A stretch of DNA of 64,000 nt from Mycobacterium pseudokansasii (GCF_900566075.1 NZ_UPHU01000001.1:4278325-4342324); one strand, 5' to 3'. Positions 10,515 through 21,114 are shown, counted from the stretch's first letter. The notes: a model not told the origin generated them from the sequence alone. Numbers and translations are program-made.

Positions 10515-10848
10515 CCCCACTCCTCAACGGCCGCACCGGCCGCACCGGCCGCATCGTCGTGGGCTGTGCCCCACTTGCCCCACTCCTCAACGGCCGCACC
10601 GGCCGCATCGGCCGCATCCTCGTGGGGCTGTGCCCCACTTGCCCCACTCCTCAACGGCCGCACCGGCCGCATCGTCGTGGGGCTGTGCCCCACTTGCCCC
10701 ACTCCTCAACGGCCGCACCGGCCGCATCGTCGTGGGGCTGTGCCCCACTTGCCCCACTCCTCAACGGCCGCACCGGCCGCATCGTCGTGGGGCTGTGCCC
10801 CACTTGCCCCACTCCTCAACGGCCGCACCGGCCGCATCGTCGTGGGGC
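10515..10848. repeat. 55-bp minisatellite (VNTR), six copies
   Basis: Copies start at 10515, 10578, 10642, 10697, 10752 and 10807. The core unit is 55 bp; the first two copies are 63 and 64 bp because of an extra GCCGCACCG or GCCGCATCG 9-mer, and the last is cut to 42 bp. Within each unit CGTGGGGC and GCCCCAC can pair, so the array forms serial hairpins. It fills the space between the start of gdh and the end of ettA. The apparent proline/histidine-rich reading frames across it are by-products of the 55-bp period. No unique spacers are present, so it is not a CRISPR. Confidence 0.95.
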
Positions 10849-10862
10849 CGGCAGACCTGACA

Positions 10863-12539
10863 CTAGTCCCGCGTCAGCCTCCGGTGGGTAACCCGGTGTG
10901 GACGCGCGGCTTCGATCCCGAGCCGTTCCACTTTGTTTTCCTCGTAGGCGCCGAAATTACCCTCGAACCAGAACCACTTGGCCTCGTTGTCGGCATCACC
11001 TTCCCACGCGAGGATGTGGGTACAGGTGCGGTCAAGGAACCAGCGATCGTGGGAGATCACCACAGCACAGCCGGGAAAGTTCACCAGGGCGTTCTCCAAT
11101 GAGCTCAGGGTCTCGACGTCCAGGTCATTGGTCGGTTCATCGAGCAAGATCAGGTTGCCGCCCTGCTTGAGCGTCAGCGCAAGGTTGAGCCGGTTGCGTT
11201 CGCCACCGGAAAGCACCCCGGCCGGCTTCTGCTGATCTGGACCCTTGAACCCGAATGCCGACACATAAGCTCGCGACGGTATCTCGTTTTGACCGACCTC
11301 GATGTAATCCAGGCCGTCGGACACGACCTCCCACACGGTCTTCTTCGGATCGATGCCGGCCCGCGCCTGGTCGACGTAGCTCAGCTTGACGGTGTCGCCG
11401 ATCTTGACAGTGCCACTGTCCGGTTCTTCGAGCCCGACGATGGTCTTGAACAGTGTGGTCTTCCCAACTCCGTTGGGCCCGATGACGCCGACGATGCCGT
11501 TGCGCGGCAAAGTGAAGGACAGGTCCTTGATCAGCGTGCGTCCGCCATAGCCCTTATCGAGATGATCGACCTCGACGACCACATTGCCCAGTCGCGGTCC
11601 CACCGGGATCTGAATCTCTTCGAAGTCAAGCTTGCGGGTTTTCTCCGCCTCCGCGGCCATCTCCTCGTAGCGCTGCAGGCGCGCCTTGCTCTTGGCCTGG
11701 CGCGCCTTGGCGCCGGAGCGAACCCAGGCCAGCTCGTCTTGCAGACGCTTTTGCAGCTTGGCGTCCTTGCGGCCCTGCACCGCGATCCGCTCGGCCTTCT
11801 TCTCGAGGTAGGTCGAGTAGTTGCCTTCGTAGGGGTAGGCGCGGCCCCGATCCAGTTCCAGGATCCATTGGGCCACGTTGTCCAGGAAGTAGCGGTCATG
11901 GGTGACGGCCAAAATAGCGCCGGGATAGACGGCGAGATGCTGTTCGAGCCACTGCACACTTTCTGCGTCCAGGTGGTTGGTGGGCTCGTCGAGCAGCAAC
12001 AAGTCAGGCTTTGACAGCAATAGCTTGCACAATGCGACGCGGCGACGTTCACCTCCGGACAAGTTGGTCACCGGTTCGTCGGGTGGCGGGCAGCGCAGGG
12101 CGTCCATCGCCTGCTCCAATTGCGAATCCAGGTCCCACGCGTCGGCGTGGTCCAATACCTCCTGGAGTTTGCCCATCTCCTCCATCAACTCGTCGGAGTA
12201 GTCGGTGGCCATCAATTCGGCGACCTCGTTGAATCGGTCGAGCTTGACCTTGATGTCCCCCAGGCCCTCTTCAACGTTGCCCCGAACCGTCTTTTCGTCA
12301 TTCAGCGGCGGCTCCTGTTGCAGGATGCCGACGGTGGCCCCGGTAGCCAGGAAAGCGTCACCATTGTTCGGCTTGTCCAGACCGGCCATGATCCGCAAGA
12401 CGCTCGACTTACCGGCCCCGTTCGGGCCGACCACACCAATCTTGGCGCCGGGGTAGAAACTCAACGTGACGTCGTCGAGGATCACCTTGTCGCCGTGCGC
12501 CTTGCGGACCTTTTTCATCGTGTAGATGAACTCAGCCAT
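10863..12539 (-). CDS. ettA: Energy-dependent translational throttle ABC-F ATPase
   Basis: A 558-residue soluble protein with two ABC domains and no membrane segment, identical in length to Rv2477c. Walker A sites GPNGAGKSS and GPNGVGKTT, signatures LSGGERRRVALC and LSGGERNRLNLA, and Walker B with LLLLDEPTNHLD and LILLDEPTNDLD are all intact. The basic linker near residues 240-310 (arm and P-site tRNA interaction motif) is of EttA length. ABC-F proteins bind the ribosomal E site and gate the first peptide bond according to ATP level. The older label macrolide transporter is not supported. It lies alone downstream of ssb2, and its stop is 15 bp from the minisatellite. Confidence 0.96.
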   Translation of the reverse strand: MAEFIYTMKKVRKAHGDKVILDDVTLSFYPGAKIGVVGPNGAGKSSVLRIMAGLDKPNNGDAFLATGATVGILQQEPPLNDEKTVRGNVEEGLGDIKVKLDRFNEVAELMATDYSDELMEEMGKLQEVLDHADAWDLDSQLEQAMDALRCPPPDEPVTNLSGGERRRVALCKLLLSKPDLLLLDEPTNHLDAESVQWLEQHLAVYPGAILAVTHDRYFLDNVAQWILELDRGRAYPYEGNYSTYLEKKAERIAVQGRKDAKLQKRLQDELAWVRSGAKARQAKSKARLQRYEEMAAEAEKTRKLDFEEIQIPVGPRLGNVVVEVDHLDKGYGGRTLIKDLSFTLPRNGIVGVIGPNGVGKTTLFKTIVGLEEPDSGTVKIGDTVKLSYVDQARAGIDPKKTVWEVVSDGLDYIEVGQNEIPSRAYVSAFGFKGPDQQKPAGVLSGGERNRLNLALTLKQGGNLILLDEPTNDLDVETLSSLENALVNFPGCAVVISHDRWFLDRTCTHILAWEGDADNEAKWFWFEGNFGAYEENKVERLGIEAARPHRVTHRRLTRD

Positions 12540-12616
12540 GCCGCGGTATTGCCTTTCTGGTCTTGCCGGGTTATCCGGGGTATCCCGCCGACCATCCTAG
12601 GCACCGCCTACCGGCA

Positions 12617-13135
12617 TCAAGCCGACAGCGGTAGCGCGGTGTGGTCGGCGGCGGCGTTCTGGGCGGCAGCCGCGTCCGGGACGCAGTCAACCCGGGCCGC
12701 GAGGTAGTCGTCGTTCGCGACGGTCCCGGACTGCCCTGTCGTTCCGGCTGCCGGAGCGTTCTCGAAGCTCGGGCCAGTGTAGCTGGGCTTCTCGATCCGC
12801 ACGAAGACCCGCGAGAGGTCCGGCCCGACCGACGTCGCCCGCATCTCCAACGAGGACCGGCGATTGCCGTCGCGGTCCTCGTATTCGCTGGTGTACACGT
12901 GGCCCACCACGATCACCGGCGCACCCTTGCCCAGCGCCGCGCCTACGCCGCTGACCAGCCTGCCCCAGCAGTTGACGGTGATGAACAGCGAGTTGCCCGG
13001 CTCCCAACCGCCGTCGGGGGTGCGTCGGCGTGAATTACTGGCTACCCGGAACTTGACGACCTCTTGGTCTCCGACCTTCCGGCGCTGCAGGTCGTTGACG
13101 ATGTGACCGACGACGGTCAGCTGCGTTTCAAACAT
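12617..13135 (-). CDS. ssb2: Single-stranded DNA-binding protein, second paralogue
   Basis: A 172-residue OB-fold protein. Residues 1-115 contain LTVVGHIVNDL, KFRVASNSRRR, NSLFITVNCWGRL and VIVVGHVYTSEYEDRDGNRR, the standard SSB core; the tail is Ala-rich and lacks the acidic DDDxPF tip used by main SSBs to recruit partners. It is therefore the non-essential paralogue (Rv2478c type) rather than the replication SSB. The ATG at 13135 is preferred over the frame's upstream codons because it gives MFETQLTVVGH, as in the orthologue, with GGAG just upstream. It precedes ettA on the same strand by 77 bp. Confidence 0.92.
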   Translation of the reverse strand: MFETQLTVVGHIVNDLQRRKVGDQEVVKFRVASNSRRRTPDGGWEPGNSLFITVNCWGRLVSGVGAALGKGAPVIVVGHVYTSEYEDRDGNRRSSLEMRATSVGPDLSRVFVRIEKPSYTGPSFENAPAAGTTGQSGTVANDDYLAARVDCVPDAAAAQNAAADHTALPLSA

Positions 13136-13501
13136 GTGACTCCACATTCCTTTCCCATTCGTGCGAGGTAGTGCTCGTGCTGATGCCCATTGAGCCCCGG
13201 GTCACCGACAACTCAGCAACAACACGGCGCCGGCGAGAGCCCCGGCGAGGTAGGCCTGTGGAAAAGGGCAGGACTGGGGATAACTGGGATAGCAGCCCCG
13301 CTATCGCCGTGACCCGAGTGCCATCAGTTACACCGCTCGGCGCCGGCTGCGGAGTCGATTGTGCCTGACGATCAGCGACAATTCCGTTGTGCGCCTTCAC
13401 TTGTCACTGGTAGCCAAGCCGGACAAACTAATGGGACAGCCGCGACTGCCGCGACATGGGGCTGCGCCCCCGGATTCAGTGCCGGGCCCGGCGTCACCGC
13501 C
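13136..13501. other. Intergenic region ssb2-plsB2
   Basis: 366 bp between the ssb2 start and the plsB2 stop. It must hold the ssb2 promoter and the end of the lipid operon transcript. A short stem GATAGC/GCTATC lies at 13288-13305 and a GGGGCTGCGCCCC palindrome near 13460, neither followed by a T-run. No convincing gene: the reading frames here are short and share no features with known proteins. Confidence 0.5.
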
Positions 13502-15892
13502 CTACCGTGCGGTGCTCGACGATTTCTCTTCGGCGTGTCCCCGACGTGCTTGGAACTCGCGGGCGATGAACTTGTTGCGCGCGACCTTCTCGACGTAGTC
13601 GAAGTCGCGCAGAATGTCTCGCAGTTCGCGCCGGAAGGCGATCCGGCGTTCCAGCAGGTCCGGAGCCGGCGCGATCAGGTTCTGATCGACGGCAACCTGG
13701 CGCGCAGTGGCGAACAGCAGCGTCGACACCGGCTCGCTGCTGCGCACCCGTGACTGGGCCACGTACTGACGGCCGACTCCGAGCGCCAACTCCGTCAGTT
13801 CCTTCTGCCCGATATCAGGAGGAGCGTCGCGCAACACGTCGGCGACAATCTCGTACGCCTCGAAGAACACCCGCAGCATCGCGTCTGACATCAATGGCCG
13901 CTTGGCATAAAGGATCGCGTCGATCCCGTCGGCGCCGGCGGCGACTTGGCTCTCCCAATCTTGGTGCCAGGCCATCTCTTCGGCGATGTTGGCACGAAAC
14001 GCTGCCGAATCGGCGAAGTAGAAGTCAAATTTCAGCAGATCGCGCAACCGCATCGCCTGGTCCCAGAAAGCGGCCATGCGGTCACCGTCGGTGTGCCGGG
14101 CATGGGCGAGCGCCAGTTCGACGATCGAGGTCTCCAAGAAGGCATGGATCACCGAGTTCCGATAGAACGCCGCCGCGAGTTCATCGTCGGGCGCTATGTA
14201 CCACACCGGCTCCCGGCCGCCGTCCACCCGAGTGACCGGGTGTCCGTTGGATAATGCGTCGACCGCTGCGCGCACTCCTTCGCGCGAACGCAGCCGCAGC
14301 GCACTCGTCGACATCGGGGTCTGCTTGCGCTCCAGGTAGTCAAGTGAATCCTGCAAGGTGTGGTGCAGCTGATCGAGCGTCAGCGCGGTCCCGCGGGTAG
14401 TTAGCAGCAACGCGGACACCAATCCGGTCGCGGTCACCGGCGTCGACTGCAAGATCCGCCACGCCACCTCAAACGTCATCTTCTGCAGCGCAAGCCGTTT
14501 CGCGGCCGGATCATGAGCTAGCGGACCGTTCGGTTCGCCGAGATACTGTCGCATCGAAACCGCTTCGGGGAAACGGACATAGATCTTGCCGTAGTTGCGC
14601 TCCCCCTGCGCCTTGATAAACCGGTAGAGCCAGCTGAAACCCTCAGGCGTCTTCTCCGCACCGCGCGCGTAGGCGGCGTATTCTGCGATCTCGTGCAACT
14701 GGTCGAAGCAGATCGACACCCCTTGCAGCAAAATGTCTTCGCTGCGACCGTCAAGGTAGGCGTCGGCCACGTAGCTCATCAGCCCCAGCTTGGGCGGCAA
14801 CATCTTTCCGGTGCGAGACCGCGTACCTTCGATAGACCAACTCAGATTGAAGCGCTTCTCGACGACGTAGCCGACGTACTCCCTGAGCACATACTTGTAC
14901 AGCGGATCGTCGCCGATATTGCGCCGGATGAAGATCATCCCCGAACGACGCATCAGGGGACCCATCATGCCGAATGATAGGTTGATGCCGCCGAACATGT
15001 GCACCGGCGGTAACCTGTTGTCCTGCATGGCCACCGGTATCACCGCGCCGTCGATATAAGACCGGTGGGAGAACAGCAAGACCGCTGGGTGCGATTCCAG
15101 CGCGGACCGCATGGCCGCGACCTGGTATTCGTCGTAGTCGAATTCGGGATCGAAACCGCGGCTGATCAGCTTGCCCAGGACGGAAATCAAGTCTACCGAC
15201 ACCTGGCTCCAACCGGTGGCCAGTTCATCGAGAATTCTCCCGGCCTCTTCGACGGTGGCACCGGGTATTTGCTTCAGCCCGGCACGAAACCGCATTGACG
15301 CCAACATTTCTGGCTTCACCAGCCGCGGAGACTTGTATTGCGGTCCGAGGATCCGGTATTCGGCGCGTGCTAACGCCAGGATTGCCCTTCGGGTGACGAA
15401 CTGGGCGAAATCGCGCTTGTTGTCGCCGACGGTGGTGTCGCGCCACTGCTGGCGCAACTCGGAGACCGTGGCGGCCTCCCCGGCCACCACCCTGGCCCGC
15501 CGCGGGTCCGAGCGCAGGATGCGCCGCTGCTGACGTGCGTTGGGATGGTAGGGATCCCGGCCCGGAAGCAGCCCCGCCACCTTGGCCGCTCTGCTGCGAT
15601 CGGGTGGCGGCAGCCAGAACACCCGCACCGGCACAATCGATCGGTTCTCGAGACATTCGGAGTCAGCTTCGGGCCCGCACCCGAGCTGCTCGGCAAGTGC
15701 GGTCATCGCGGCTGGTGGAGCATTGCGGGGCGGCAGCCTCAGAACGTCGAATTTAGCCTCGGGATGACGGCTGCGCTGCTCATCCAGCCAACGCATGATC
15801 AGCTGCATCTCGACCGGCGACTCCATCGAAGCCAGCACCAGCGTGTCTTCAGCAGTGAGGACTGCGCTGGTGTCGGCGACCGGTTTGGTCAC
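13502..15892 (-). CDS. plsB2: Glycerol-3-phosphate acyltransferase
   Basis: A 796-residue acyltransferase that adds the first acyl chain to sn-glycerol-3-phosphate (789 residues in Rv2482c). The four GPAT blocks are present: [10 protein letters not shown] (HX4D, block I), [18 protein letters not shown] leading to FIRR (block II), [11 protein letters not shown] (block III, EGTRS) and [13 protein letters not shown] (block IV). It starts at GTG 15892, overlapping the plsC stop by 4 bp (GTGA), so it is translated from the same message. The enzyme acts at the inner membrane face. No damage is seen. Confidence 0.96.
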   Translation of the reverse strand: MTKPVADTSAVLTAEDTLVLASMESPVEMQLIMRWLDEQRSRHPEAKFDVLRLPPRNAPPAAMTALAEQLGCGPEADSECLENRSIVPVRVFWLPPPDRSRAAKVAGLLPGRDPYHPNARQQRRILRSDPRRARVVAGEAATVSELRQQWRDTTVGDNKRDFAQFVTRRAILALARAEYRILGPQYKSPRLVKPEMLASMRFRAGLKQIPGATVEEAGRILDELATGWSQVSVDLISVLGKLISRGFDPEFDYDEYQVAAMRSALESHPAVLLFSHRSYIDGAVIPVAMQDNRLPPVHMFGGINLSFGMMGPLMRRSGMIFIRRNIGDDPLYKYVLREYVGYVVEKRFNLSWSIEGTRSRTGKMLPPKLGLMSYVADAYLDGRSEDILLQGVSICFDQLHEIAEYAAYARGAEKTPEGFSWLYRFIKAQGERNYGKIYVRFPEAVSMRQYLGEPNGPLAHDPAAKRLALQKMTFEVAWRILQSTPVTATGLVSALLLTTRGTALTLDQLHHTLQDSLDYLERKQTPMSTSALRLRSREGVRAAVDALSNGHPVTRVDGGREPVWYIAPDDELAAAFYRNSVIHAFLETSIVELALAHARHTDGDRMAAFWDQAMRLRDLLKFDFYFADSAAFRANIAEEMAWHQDWESQVAAGADGIDAILYAKRPLMSDAMLRVFFEAYEIVADVLRDAPPDIGQKELTELALGVGRQYVAQSRVRSSEPVSTLLFATARQVAVDQNLIAPAPDLLERRIAFRRELRDILRDFDYVEKVARNKFIAREFQARRGHAEEKSSSTAR

Positions 15893-17667
15893 GGCAGTCC
15901 TTGGGGCCCAGAGCTCGATGATGCAGGGGCATCGGCTTGGTCAGTGCCCGGCTGTTGAACCTCATCATCGGTGACGGCGACTTTTGACTCGCGGCGGGGG
16001 TTAGCTTTGATCGATGTGGTCTTCGCGGCCTTCTTGGCAGCGCTCTTGACCGGAGGCTTCTTGGCTGGTTGCTTCTTCGCCGCGCTTCTGGCCGGGACCT
16101 TCTTGGCCGGTTGCTTCTTCGCGGCCTGTGCTTTCTTCGCCGCTTTTTGCTCTGCGGACAAGTCGACTTCGGGCAGCTTGTCGACCGGCCAGTTCTTCAG
16201 GGTGTCCAGATAAAGCTGGCGCACCTCGGCAATGCGGTCCGGGAGTGTGTCGAGAGACCAGTCGTCGACTGGGATCGGCGGAAAGACCGCGACGTCGACC
16301 GTGCCGGGATTGATCGTCGTGGAGTTTCGCGAGGCGACGATCTCCGCATTGCGAATCACAATGGGCACGATGGGGATCCCCGCCGCCATCGCGATCCGGA
16401 AGGGCCCCTTCTTGAAGGGCCCTACTTCGGTGGTGTCCAACCGGGTGCCCTCGGGCGCGATCACGATCGACAACCCGTTTCTGGCGCGATCCTCGACGGT
16501 GTGCAGCGTCTCCACCGCGGCCGCCGAGTCGTCGCGATCGATGAATACACCGTCCAGCAGCTTGCCAAGGGTGCCCATGATCGGGTCGTTCTGCAGTTCC
16601 TTCTTGCCCACGGCAACCCAGTTGTCGCGCACCAGCGCTCCGGCGATAACCGGGTCAACTTGGTTGCGGTGGTTGAAGATAAAGACCGCTGGACGCTGCG
16701 CGGTCAAGTTTTCCTTTCCGATCACATTCAGGTGTACGCCACTGGTGGCGAGCAACAACTGAGAAAAGTTGGAGGTGAAGAAGTTCACCCCACGCCGTCG
16801 GCTACCGGTCAGCACACCGAGGCCTACCGCCCCGGCCGCGACCGGGAACATCGTGCTGAAACCGGCGAGTGTTCGCAGCTGCCGCCGCAGACCAACACCG
16901 CCGCGGCTGTTGAACTTCAGAATCGGCCAGCCGCGGCGTTTGGCGACGGCGGCCATCTTGCCTTCGGGATTGGTCGGCCGCGGATTGCCGACCAAGTACA
17001 TCAGGGCGACGTCCTCGTCCCCGTCGGCGTAGAAGTAGCTGTCCTTGAGGTCGATGCCGTGCTCGGCCGCAAAACGTTGCACCGCTGCGGCTTTGCCGGG
17101 CCCCCACAAGATCGGCCGCACCACATCGCCGGTGAGCAATCCGTCTTCATTGACCTCGAACTTGTTGGTGAGCATGTTGCTGATGCCCAGGAAGCGGGCC
17201 ACCGGTTCGACCTGGATGGTCAGCGCCGACGAGCTCAGGACCACGGTATGCCCACGTGCCATATGGGCCCGAACGAGCTCACGCATTTCCGGATAGACCC
17301 GGGGCTCTATCCGCTGATGAAACAGCCGCTCGCCGATCTCCTCCAAATCACTCAACAGCCGTCCCCTCAGCGCCGAAGACGCCTTGATGATGAGATCCTC
17401 GAACTCGATGCGTCCCAGCGTATGGTTCAGACCGGCCTGGACCATGCTGAGCAGCTCACCGACACCCATATCGCGGCGCCGCAGCCGTTCTTGGGTGAGG
17501 ATGACCGCGGTAAAGCCCGCGACCAACGTCCCGTCGAGATCGAAAAACGCGCCGACCTTCGGCCCCGGAGCACTGGCCATGATCTCGGCCACCGATCCTG
17601 GTAGCCGCAAGTCGCCGCCAGGCTTGCCGGTCTCGCGCTGTTCGCCTTGCTGTTGCGGCGTGCTCAT
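15889..17667 (-). CDS. plsC: Bifunctional HAD-like phosphatase / 1-acylglycerol-3-phosphate acyltransferase
   Basis: A 592-residue fusion. Residues 38-300 are a haloacid-dehalogenase phosphatase of the SerB type: [11 protein letters not shown] at 41-51, VLSSSALT, and the [13 protein letters not shown] metal motif. A PlsC acyltransferase follows, with NHRNQVD (HX4D) and APEGTR. The last 90 residues are a Lys/Ala/Pro-rich basic tail with repeated AAKKQPAKK units, likely to touch acidic phospholipid or DNA. Matches Rv2483c (580 residues). It is the middle gene of the WS/DGAT-plsC-plsB2 operon, with 4-bp overlaps at both ends, which places both acylation steps of phosphatidate synthesis on one message. 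Confidence 0.95.
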   Translation of the reverse strand: MSTPQQQGEQRETGKPGGDLRLPGSVAEIMASAPGPKVGAFFDLDGTLVAGFTAVILTQERLRRRDMGVGELLSMVQAGLNHTLGRIEFEDLIIKASSALRGRLLSDLEEIGERLFHQRIEPRVYPEMRELVRAHMARGHTVVLSSSALTIQVEPVARFLGISNMLTNKFEVNEDGLLTGDVVRPILWGPGKAAAVQRFAAEHGIDLKDSYFYADGDEDVALMYLVGNPRPTNPEGKMAAVAKRRGWPILKFNSRGGVGLRRQLRTLAGFSTMFPVAAGAVGLGVLTGSRRRGVNFFTSNFSQLLLATSGVHLNVIGKENLTAQRPAVFIFNHRNQVDPVIAGALVRDNWVAVGKKELQNDPIMGTLGKLLDGVFIDRDDSAAAVETLHTVEDRARNGLSIVIAPEGTRLDTTEVGPFKKGPFRIAMAAGIPIVPIVIRNAEIVASRNSTTINPGTVDVAVFPPIPVDDWSLDTLPDRIAEVRQLYLDTLKNWPVDKLPEVDLSAEQKAAKKAQAAKKQPAKKVPARSAAKKQPAKKPPVKSAAKKAAKTTSIKANPRRESKVAVTDDEVQQPGTDQADAPASSSSGPQGLP

Positions 17668-19142
17668 GAGCCCGACACCGAACGAGACGCCGTACCGGCG
17701 TGGGCGGTGAAGGACGCCGGGATCGCCCGCGGTGCCGGCTCACCGGCCAGCGCCAAGATCTCGTCGAAACCCTCGAGCAGGCACTGGGCAAACAACTCGT
17801 CGTTTCGCACGGATGCCCGGTCGTAGCGCGCGGTGATGGTGCACCACCCGCCCCGCGATATCAGGACCACCATCATGGCCACACCCGGTAGCGGGCCGAT
17901 GCCGTACTGCCGCAGTATCTTTGCACCGGCGACGAAGGTGTCGCCGGGGTAGACCGGGACATTGCTGGCCTGCACGTCCGAGCCCACCACCGAGCCGGTA
18001 ATCCCTTCGAGGACGGCTGTGGGCAAGATGCTCAACACCGGTGCTATGGAACCGACGATGTTCATCGCGGGCTCGTCGCGGCGCTGCGTCATCTGGGCAC
18101 GGATCTTCTTCATCCGGGTCACCGGATCGACGGTGCCGAGAGGCGCCGCCAAGTTGACTCCCGTGAATTGATTGCCGCCGGCCGCGGCGCCTTCGGCCCG
18201 CAAGTTCACCGGCACCGCCATCGGCAAGGTGCTGATCGGCAGGCCGTGGGCCTCGTGGTAACGCCGCAGAGCGCCGCACAGACCCGCGAGGTAGGCGTCG
18301 TTGATCGACCCGCCACCTGCCTTGGCGGCCCGGTGCAGTTCGGAGAGCCGGATGTCGATCGCCTCGGTGCGGGTGGTCAGGCTACGTCGCCGCAGCAGCG
18401 GCGAGGGCTCGGCGGCGCGGTTCAAGACCCGAACGCCCGACATCGCGTAGCCCACGATTCCTGACACCGTGGAGACGGGATCCAGAACCGCTCGCCCGGC
18501 CACCGACACCGCCCCGGACAGTGCGCCCAAAAGGCCGCCGACAATGGCCATGGGCAAATGGTTGATGCCCTCGCGCATCAAGTCATTGGGCGACAAATCC
18601 TGCGGAATGGGTTGCGGTGGCGTCGGCCTCGGTGGCGGTTCGCGCTCCAAGTCATAGATTTCAGCGAACATCTCGACACCACCGACACCGTCGGTGACGG
18701 CGTGGCTGACATGGAGAAGCATCGCGGCCCTGCCATCGGCCAGGCCCTCGACCAGTGTGGCTGTCCACAGTGGCCGCGAGATGTCCAGCGGCGACTGCAG
18801 AATCACCTCGGCGAGATCGAATACTTGGCGCAGCGTGCCGGGTTCGGCGACACGCACCCGGCGCACATGGAAGTCGAGGTTGAAGTCGGGATCGACCACC
18901 CAACGCGGCGATGCGGTAGGCAGCGTCGGAACCACGACCTTTTGCCGCAACCGCAACACGCGTCGGGAGGCGTTTTCGAAGCGGGTCCGGAAACGGTCCC
19001 AGTCAGGCGTGGTGTCGAGTAGTTCCAGCGCCATGATCCCCGAACGGGTCCGCGGATTGGCCTCCCCGCGATGCAACAAATAGTCGACCGGTCCCAGCTC
19101 GTCGGACAATGCGGCGGTCTCGACCGGCTCAGCCATGGTCAC
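17664..19142 (-). CDS. Wax ester synthase / diacylglycerol acyltransferase (Rv2484c-like)
   Basis: A 492-residue WS/DGAT family protein that would join an acyl-CoA to diacylglycerol or a fatty alcohol. The catalytic HHxxxDG appears as SHAVTDG at 146-152: the first His is Ser, but the second, catalytic His147 and Asp151-Gly152 remain. The C-terminal half has the usual SDVQASNVPVYPGDTFVAG block, close to the family PLP/NVPGP region. Start is GTG 19142 or ATG 19136; a run of seven G lies immediately upstream and fits the ATG spacing better. First gene of the plsC-plsB2 operon, suggesting coordination of storage lipid and phospholipid synthesis. Confidence 0.93.
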   Translation of the reverse strand: MTMAEPVETAALSDELGPVDYLLHRGEANPRTRSGIMALELLDTTPDWDRFRTRFENASRRVLRLRQKVVVPTLPTASPRWVVDPDFNLDFHVRRVRVAEPGTLRQVFDLAEVILQSPLDISRPLWTATLVEGLADGRAAMLLHVSHAVTDGVGGVEMFAEIYDLEREPPPRPTPPQPIPQDLSPNDLMREGINHLPMAIVGGLLGALSGAVSVAGRAVLDPVSTVSGIVGYAMSGVRVLNRAAEPSPLLRRRSLTTRTEAIDIRLSELHRAAKAGGGSINDAYLAGLCGALRRYHEAHGLPISTLPMAVPVNLRAEGAAAGGNQFTGVNLAAPLGTVDPVTRMKKIRAQMTQRRDEPAMNIVGSIAPVLSILPTAVLEGITGSVVGSDVQASNVPVYPGDTFVAGAKILRQYGIGPLPGVAMMVVLISRGGWCTITARYDRASVRNDELFAQCLLEGFDEILALAGEPAPRAIPASFTAHAGTASRSVSGS

Positions 19143-19349
19143 GACCCCCCCAGTACGGGATAACTCGACGCGCCAACCCTGTCACCGCCATCAAGCCTCC
19201 TGCGTCAGACCGTCAACCGAAATGCAGACACAACGCTAGTCCGGTTGCAGCGGCGGTGAAAGTGAGGATCCACACCTTGGCTCGCGTGTCCAGAGACCTG
19301 CGCGACGCGACCTCGGGAGGCCCGCGAGTTCGGCCTGCGCCCGGTGAGT

Positions 19350-20615
19350 TCAGCTGGCCGGAGTCGCCTGCAGGGCCAACGTACTCAGCAACGAGCTGGC
19401 CCGCCGACCGTACACAACCCCGAGGAAATCAGCGACGGCCTTGGCCGCCAGCCGGGATCGGACCGTCGGGGTGATGTCGAAAGCGTGGTGGGCATTGGCG
19501 AGCTCGGCGTAGGCCACCGTGGTAGCACCCGCCCCGCGCAATGCCGCACAGAAGGCCCGCGCTTGCGCGCACGGCGCCAGTGGATCTTTATCGCCGTGCA
19601 GCACAAAGAATGGCGGCGCGTCCCGGTGCACATAGGAAATCGGTGAAGCCGAGGTGAATCGCTCCGGGTCTTGGGCATATCGGGTCTTCATCACGAAATG
19701 CTCGAGGAACGGCAGCATCATCTCGTGCATGTTGTCGAAGTCGGTGAAGTCGTACACCCCGTAATACGGTGCGACCGCCTGAACTGTCGTGTCGGCGTGT
19801 TCGAACCCGGGCTGAAACCTCGGATCGTTGGGAGTGAGCGCCGCCAAGGAAGCCAGGTGCGCGCCGGCTGACCCGCCGGTGAGGGCGATGAAGTCGGAGT
19901 CGCCTCCGTAGTCACCGATGTTCTCACGGACCCAGGCGATGGCCCTCTTGACGTCAATGACGTGTGCGGGGAAGCTGCAGCGCGGGCTTTTGCTGTAGTT
20001 GATCGACACGCAGATCCAGCCCAATTCCACCATCCGGCTCATCAACGTGTACGCCTGCGGACGTTTGCCGTTGACCGTCCACGCACCCCCGGGAACCTGG
20101 ATCAGCACCGGCGCACGGCGCCCCGGCGCCAGATCAGGACGCCGCCAGATGTCGAGCAGATGCGCCCGACCACCAGGACCGTAGGAAATGTCGGAGGTCT
20201 GGGCCGCGTAGCGGCGGCGAGGCCCCGACGGCAGCAGGCTGCCTCGCCTGGTGAACGCGGAAGGATCCCCGCTCGGGTGCGACACCAGGTCACGGAAGTC
20301 CGGACCAAAAGACTCCTCCAGAGCCGCGGTGAGCGCCAGGTCTGCTCGCTGCGCCGCCCAGGCGGTGCCGAATCGGCCGATCGCCGGGGGCGACACCCGA
20401 GACAGCGCATGTCCGGTCAATACGTGAAGGGGAAACTCTGTGGACACCCAACCCGCGACCCAGCCGAGCGCGAACGGCGAACCCCGAAGCAGCACGGCAC
20501 CGGACCGAATGGTGTCTTTGGCGTCTGCCGCGAACTGCGCTCCCTGCCGCAGCGCCTCGGCACCAGCACGTGAGCACCGCGAAGTCACACTGGCCATGCA
20601 CATAACAAAGCCCAC
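19350..20615 (-). CDS. lipQ: Carboxylesterase of the alpha/beta-hydrolase HSL group
   Basis: A 421-residue esterase, the same length as Rv2485c. The nucleophile elbow is GGSAGAHLASL; the acid is in DKDPLAPCAQAR and the base in ANAHHAF. The usual HGGG oxyanion motif is replaced by PGGAW, as in other mycobacterial Lip proteins. The N-terminal 100 residues are an extra domain, with a weakly hydrophobic stretch near 40-60. Starts GTG 20615, ATG 20603 and ATG 20597 are all in frame; the G-rich stretch upstream fits ATG 20603 best. The gene is alone, 207 bp downstream of no shared transcript, facing tRNA-Arg. Confidence 0.93.
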   Translation of the reverse strand: MGFVMCMASVTSRCSRAGAEALRQGAQFAADAKDTIRSGAVLLRGSPFALGWVAGWVSTEFPLHVLTGHALSRVSPPAIGRFGTAWAAQRADLALTAALEESFGPDFRDLVSHPSGDPSAFTRRGSLLPSGPRRRYAAQTSDISYGPGGRAHLLDIWRRPDLAPGRRAPVLIQVPGGAWTVNGKRPQAYTLMSRMVELGWICVSINYSKSPRCSFPAHVIDVKRAIAWVRENIGDYGGDSDFIALTGGSAGAHLASLAALTPNDPRFQPGFEHADTTVQAVAPYYGVYDFTDFDNMHEMMLPFLEHFVMKTRYAQDPERFTSASPISYVHRDAPPFFVLHGDKDPLAPCAQARAFCAALRGAGATTVAYAELANAHHAFDITPTVRSRLAAKAVADFLGVVYGRRASSLLSTLALQATPAS

Positions 20616-20790
20616 CCCTCGACGTCGGGCACACGCGTCGTTGCGGTTAACGGCCGCTTACCGGCCGGTGTTGTACGTGTGTCGAGGCTCACACCATAAC
20701 CGATTTTCGGCGCAGCGGAAGACTTTTCAGACCCGTCGTGTCGCCGGCACTGATCTTGAATCCCGGTTTGGATAGACTGACCTGCGCATT

Positions 20791-20864
20791 GCCTCCGTAG
20801 CTCAGGTGGATAGAGCAAGGGCCTTCTAATCCCTAGGTCGCACGTTCGAGTCGTGCCGGGGGCA
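20791..20864 (+). tRNA. tRNA-Arg (anticodon TCT)
   Basis: A complete cloverleaf. Acceptor GCCTCCG pairs with CGGGGGC (one T-G pair), D arm GCTC/GAGC, T arm GCACG/CGTGC with TTCGAGT loop, anticodon loop CTTCTAA reading AGA. The bottom pair of the anticodon stem (C31 and T39) is a mismatch. CCA is not encoded (ACCG follows the stem). A possible -10 box TAGACT sits at 20773-20778, 12 bases before the 5' end. Downstream lies the accessory PE/PPE block, but no integrase or att duplication is visible. Confidence 0.96.
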
Positions 20865-21114
20865 CCGGCTGTGACCGTTGTTGTTTTTGTGTCAGGCGTG
20901 ACGTGAGTTGGTGGTCGGCTCGACCCCATCGTGCACCTCCGTTGTCTTTCGTTTGCTGTCGACCCCGGCTCAGGCCAGCGGCGCCGGTGTGCCAGGCCGG
21001 TGAGCGTTTGCTGACCGCTCAGACGTTTGCCAACGCGATGCGAACGGCCTGAGTCGCACCTGGCCAAGTGCCGCCCTCCGACGTCCACCAGCGGTCCTGA
21101 AGCGACTCGACCGC

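Noticed and set aside
10515..10848. Possible CRISPR array
   Set aside because: Units are contiguous with no unique spacers and no cas genes are nearby.
10414..11102. Three long plus-strand frames rich in Pro, His and Arg across the minisatellite
   Set aside because: They only reflect the 55-bp repeat period and lack any start context; the region is non-coding repeat.
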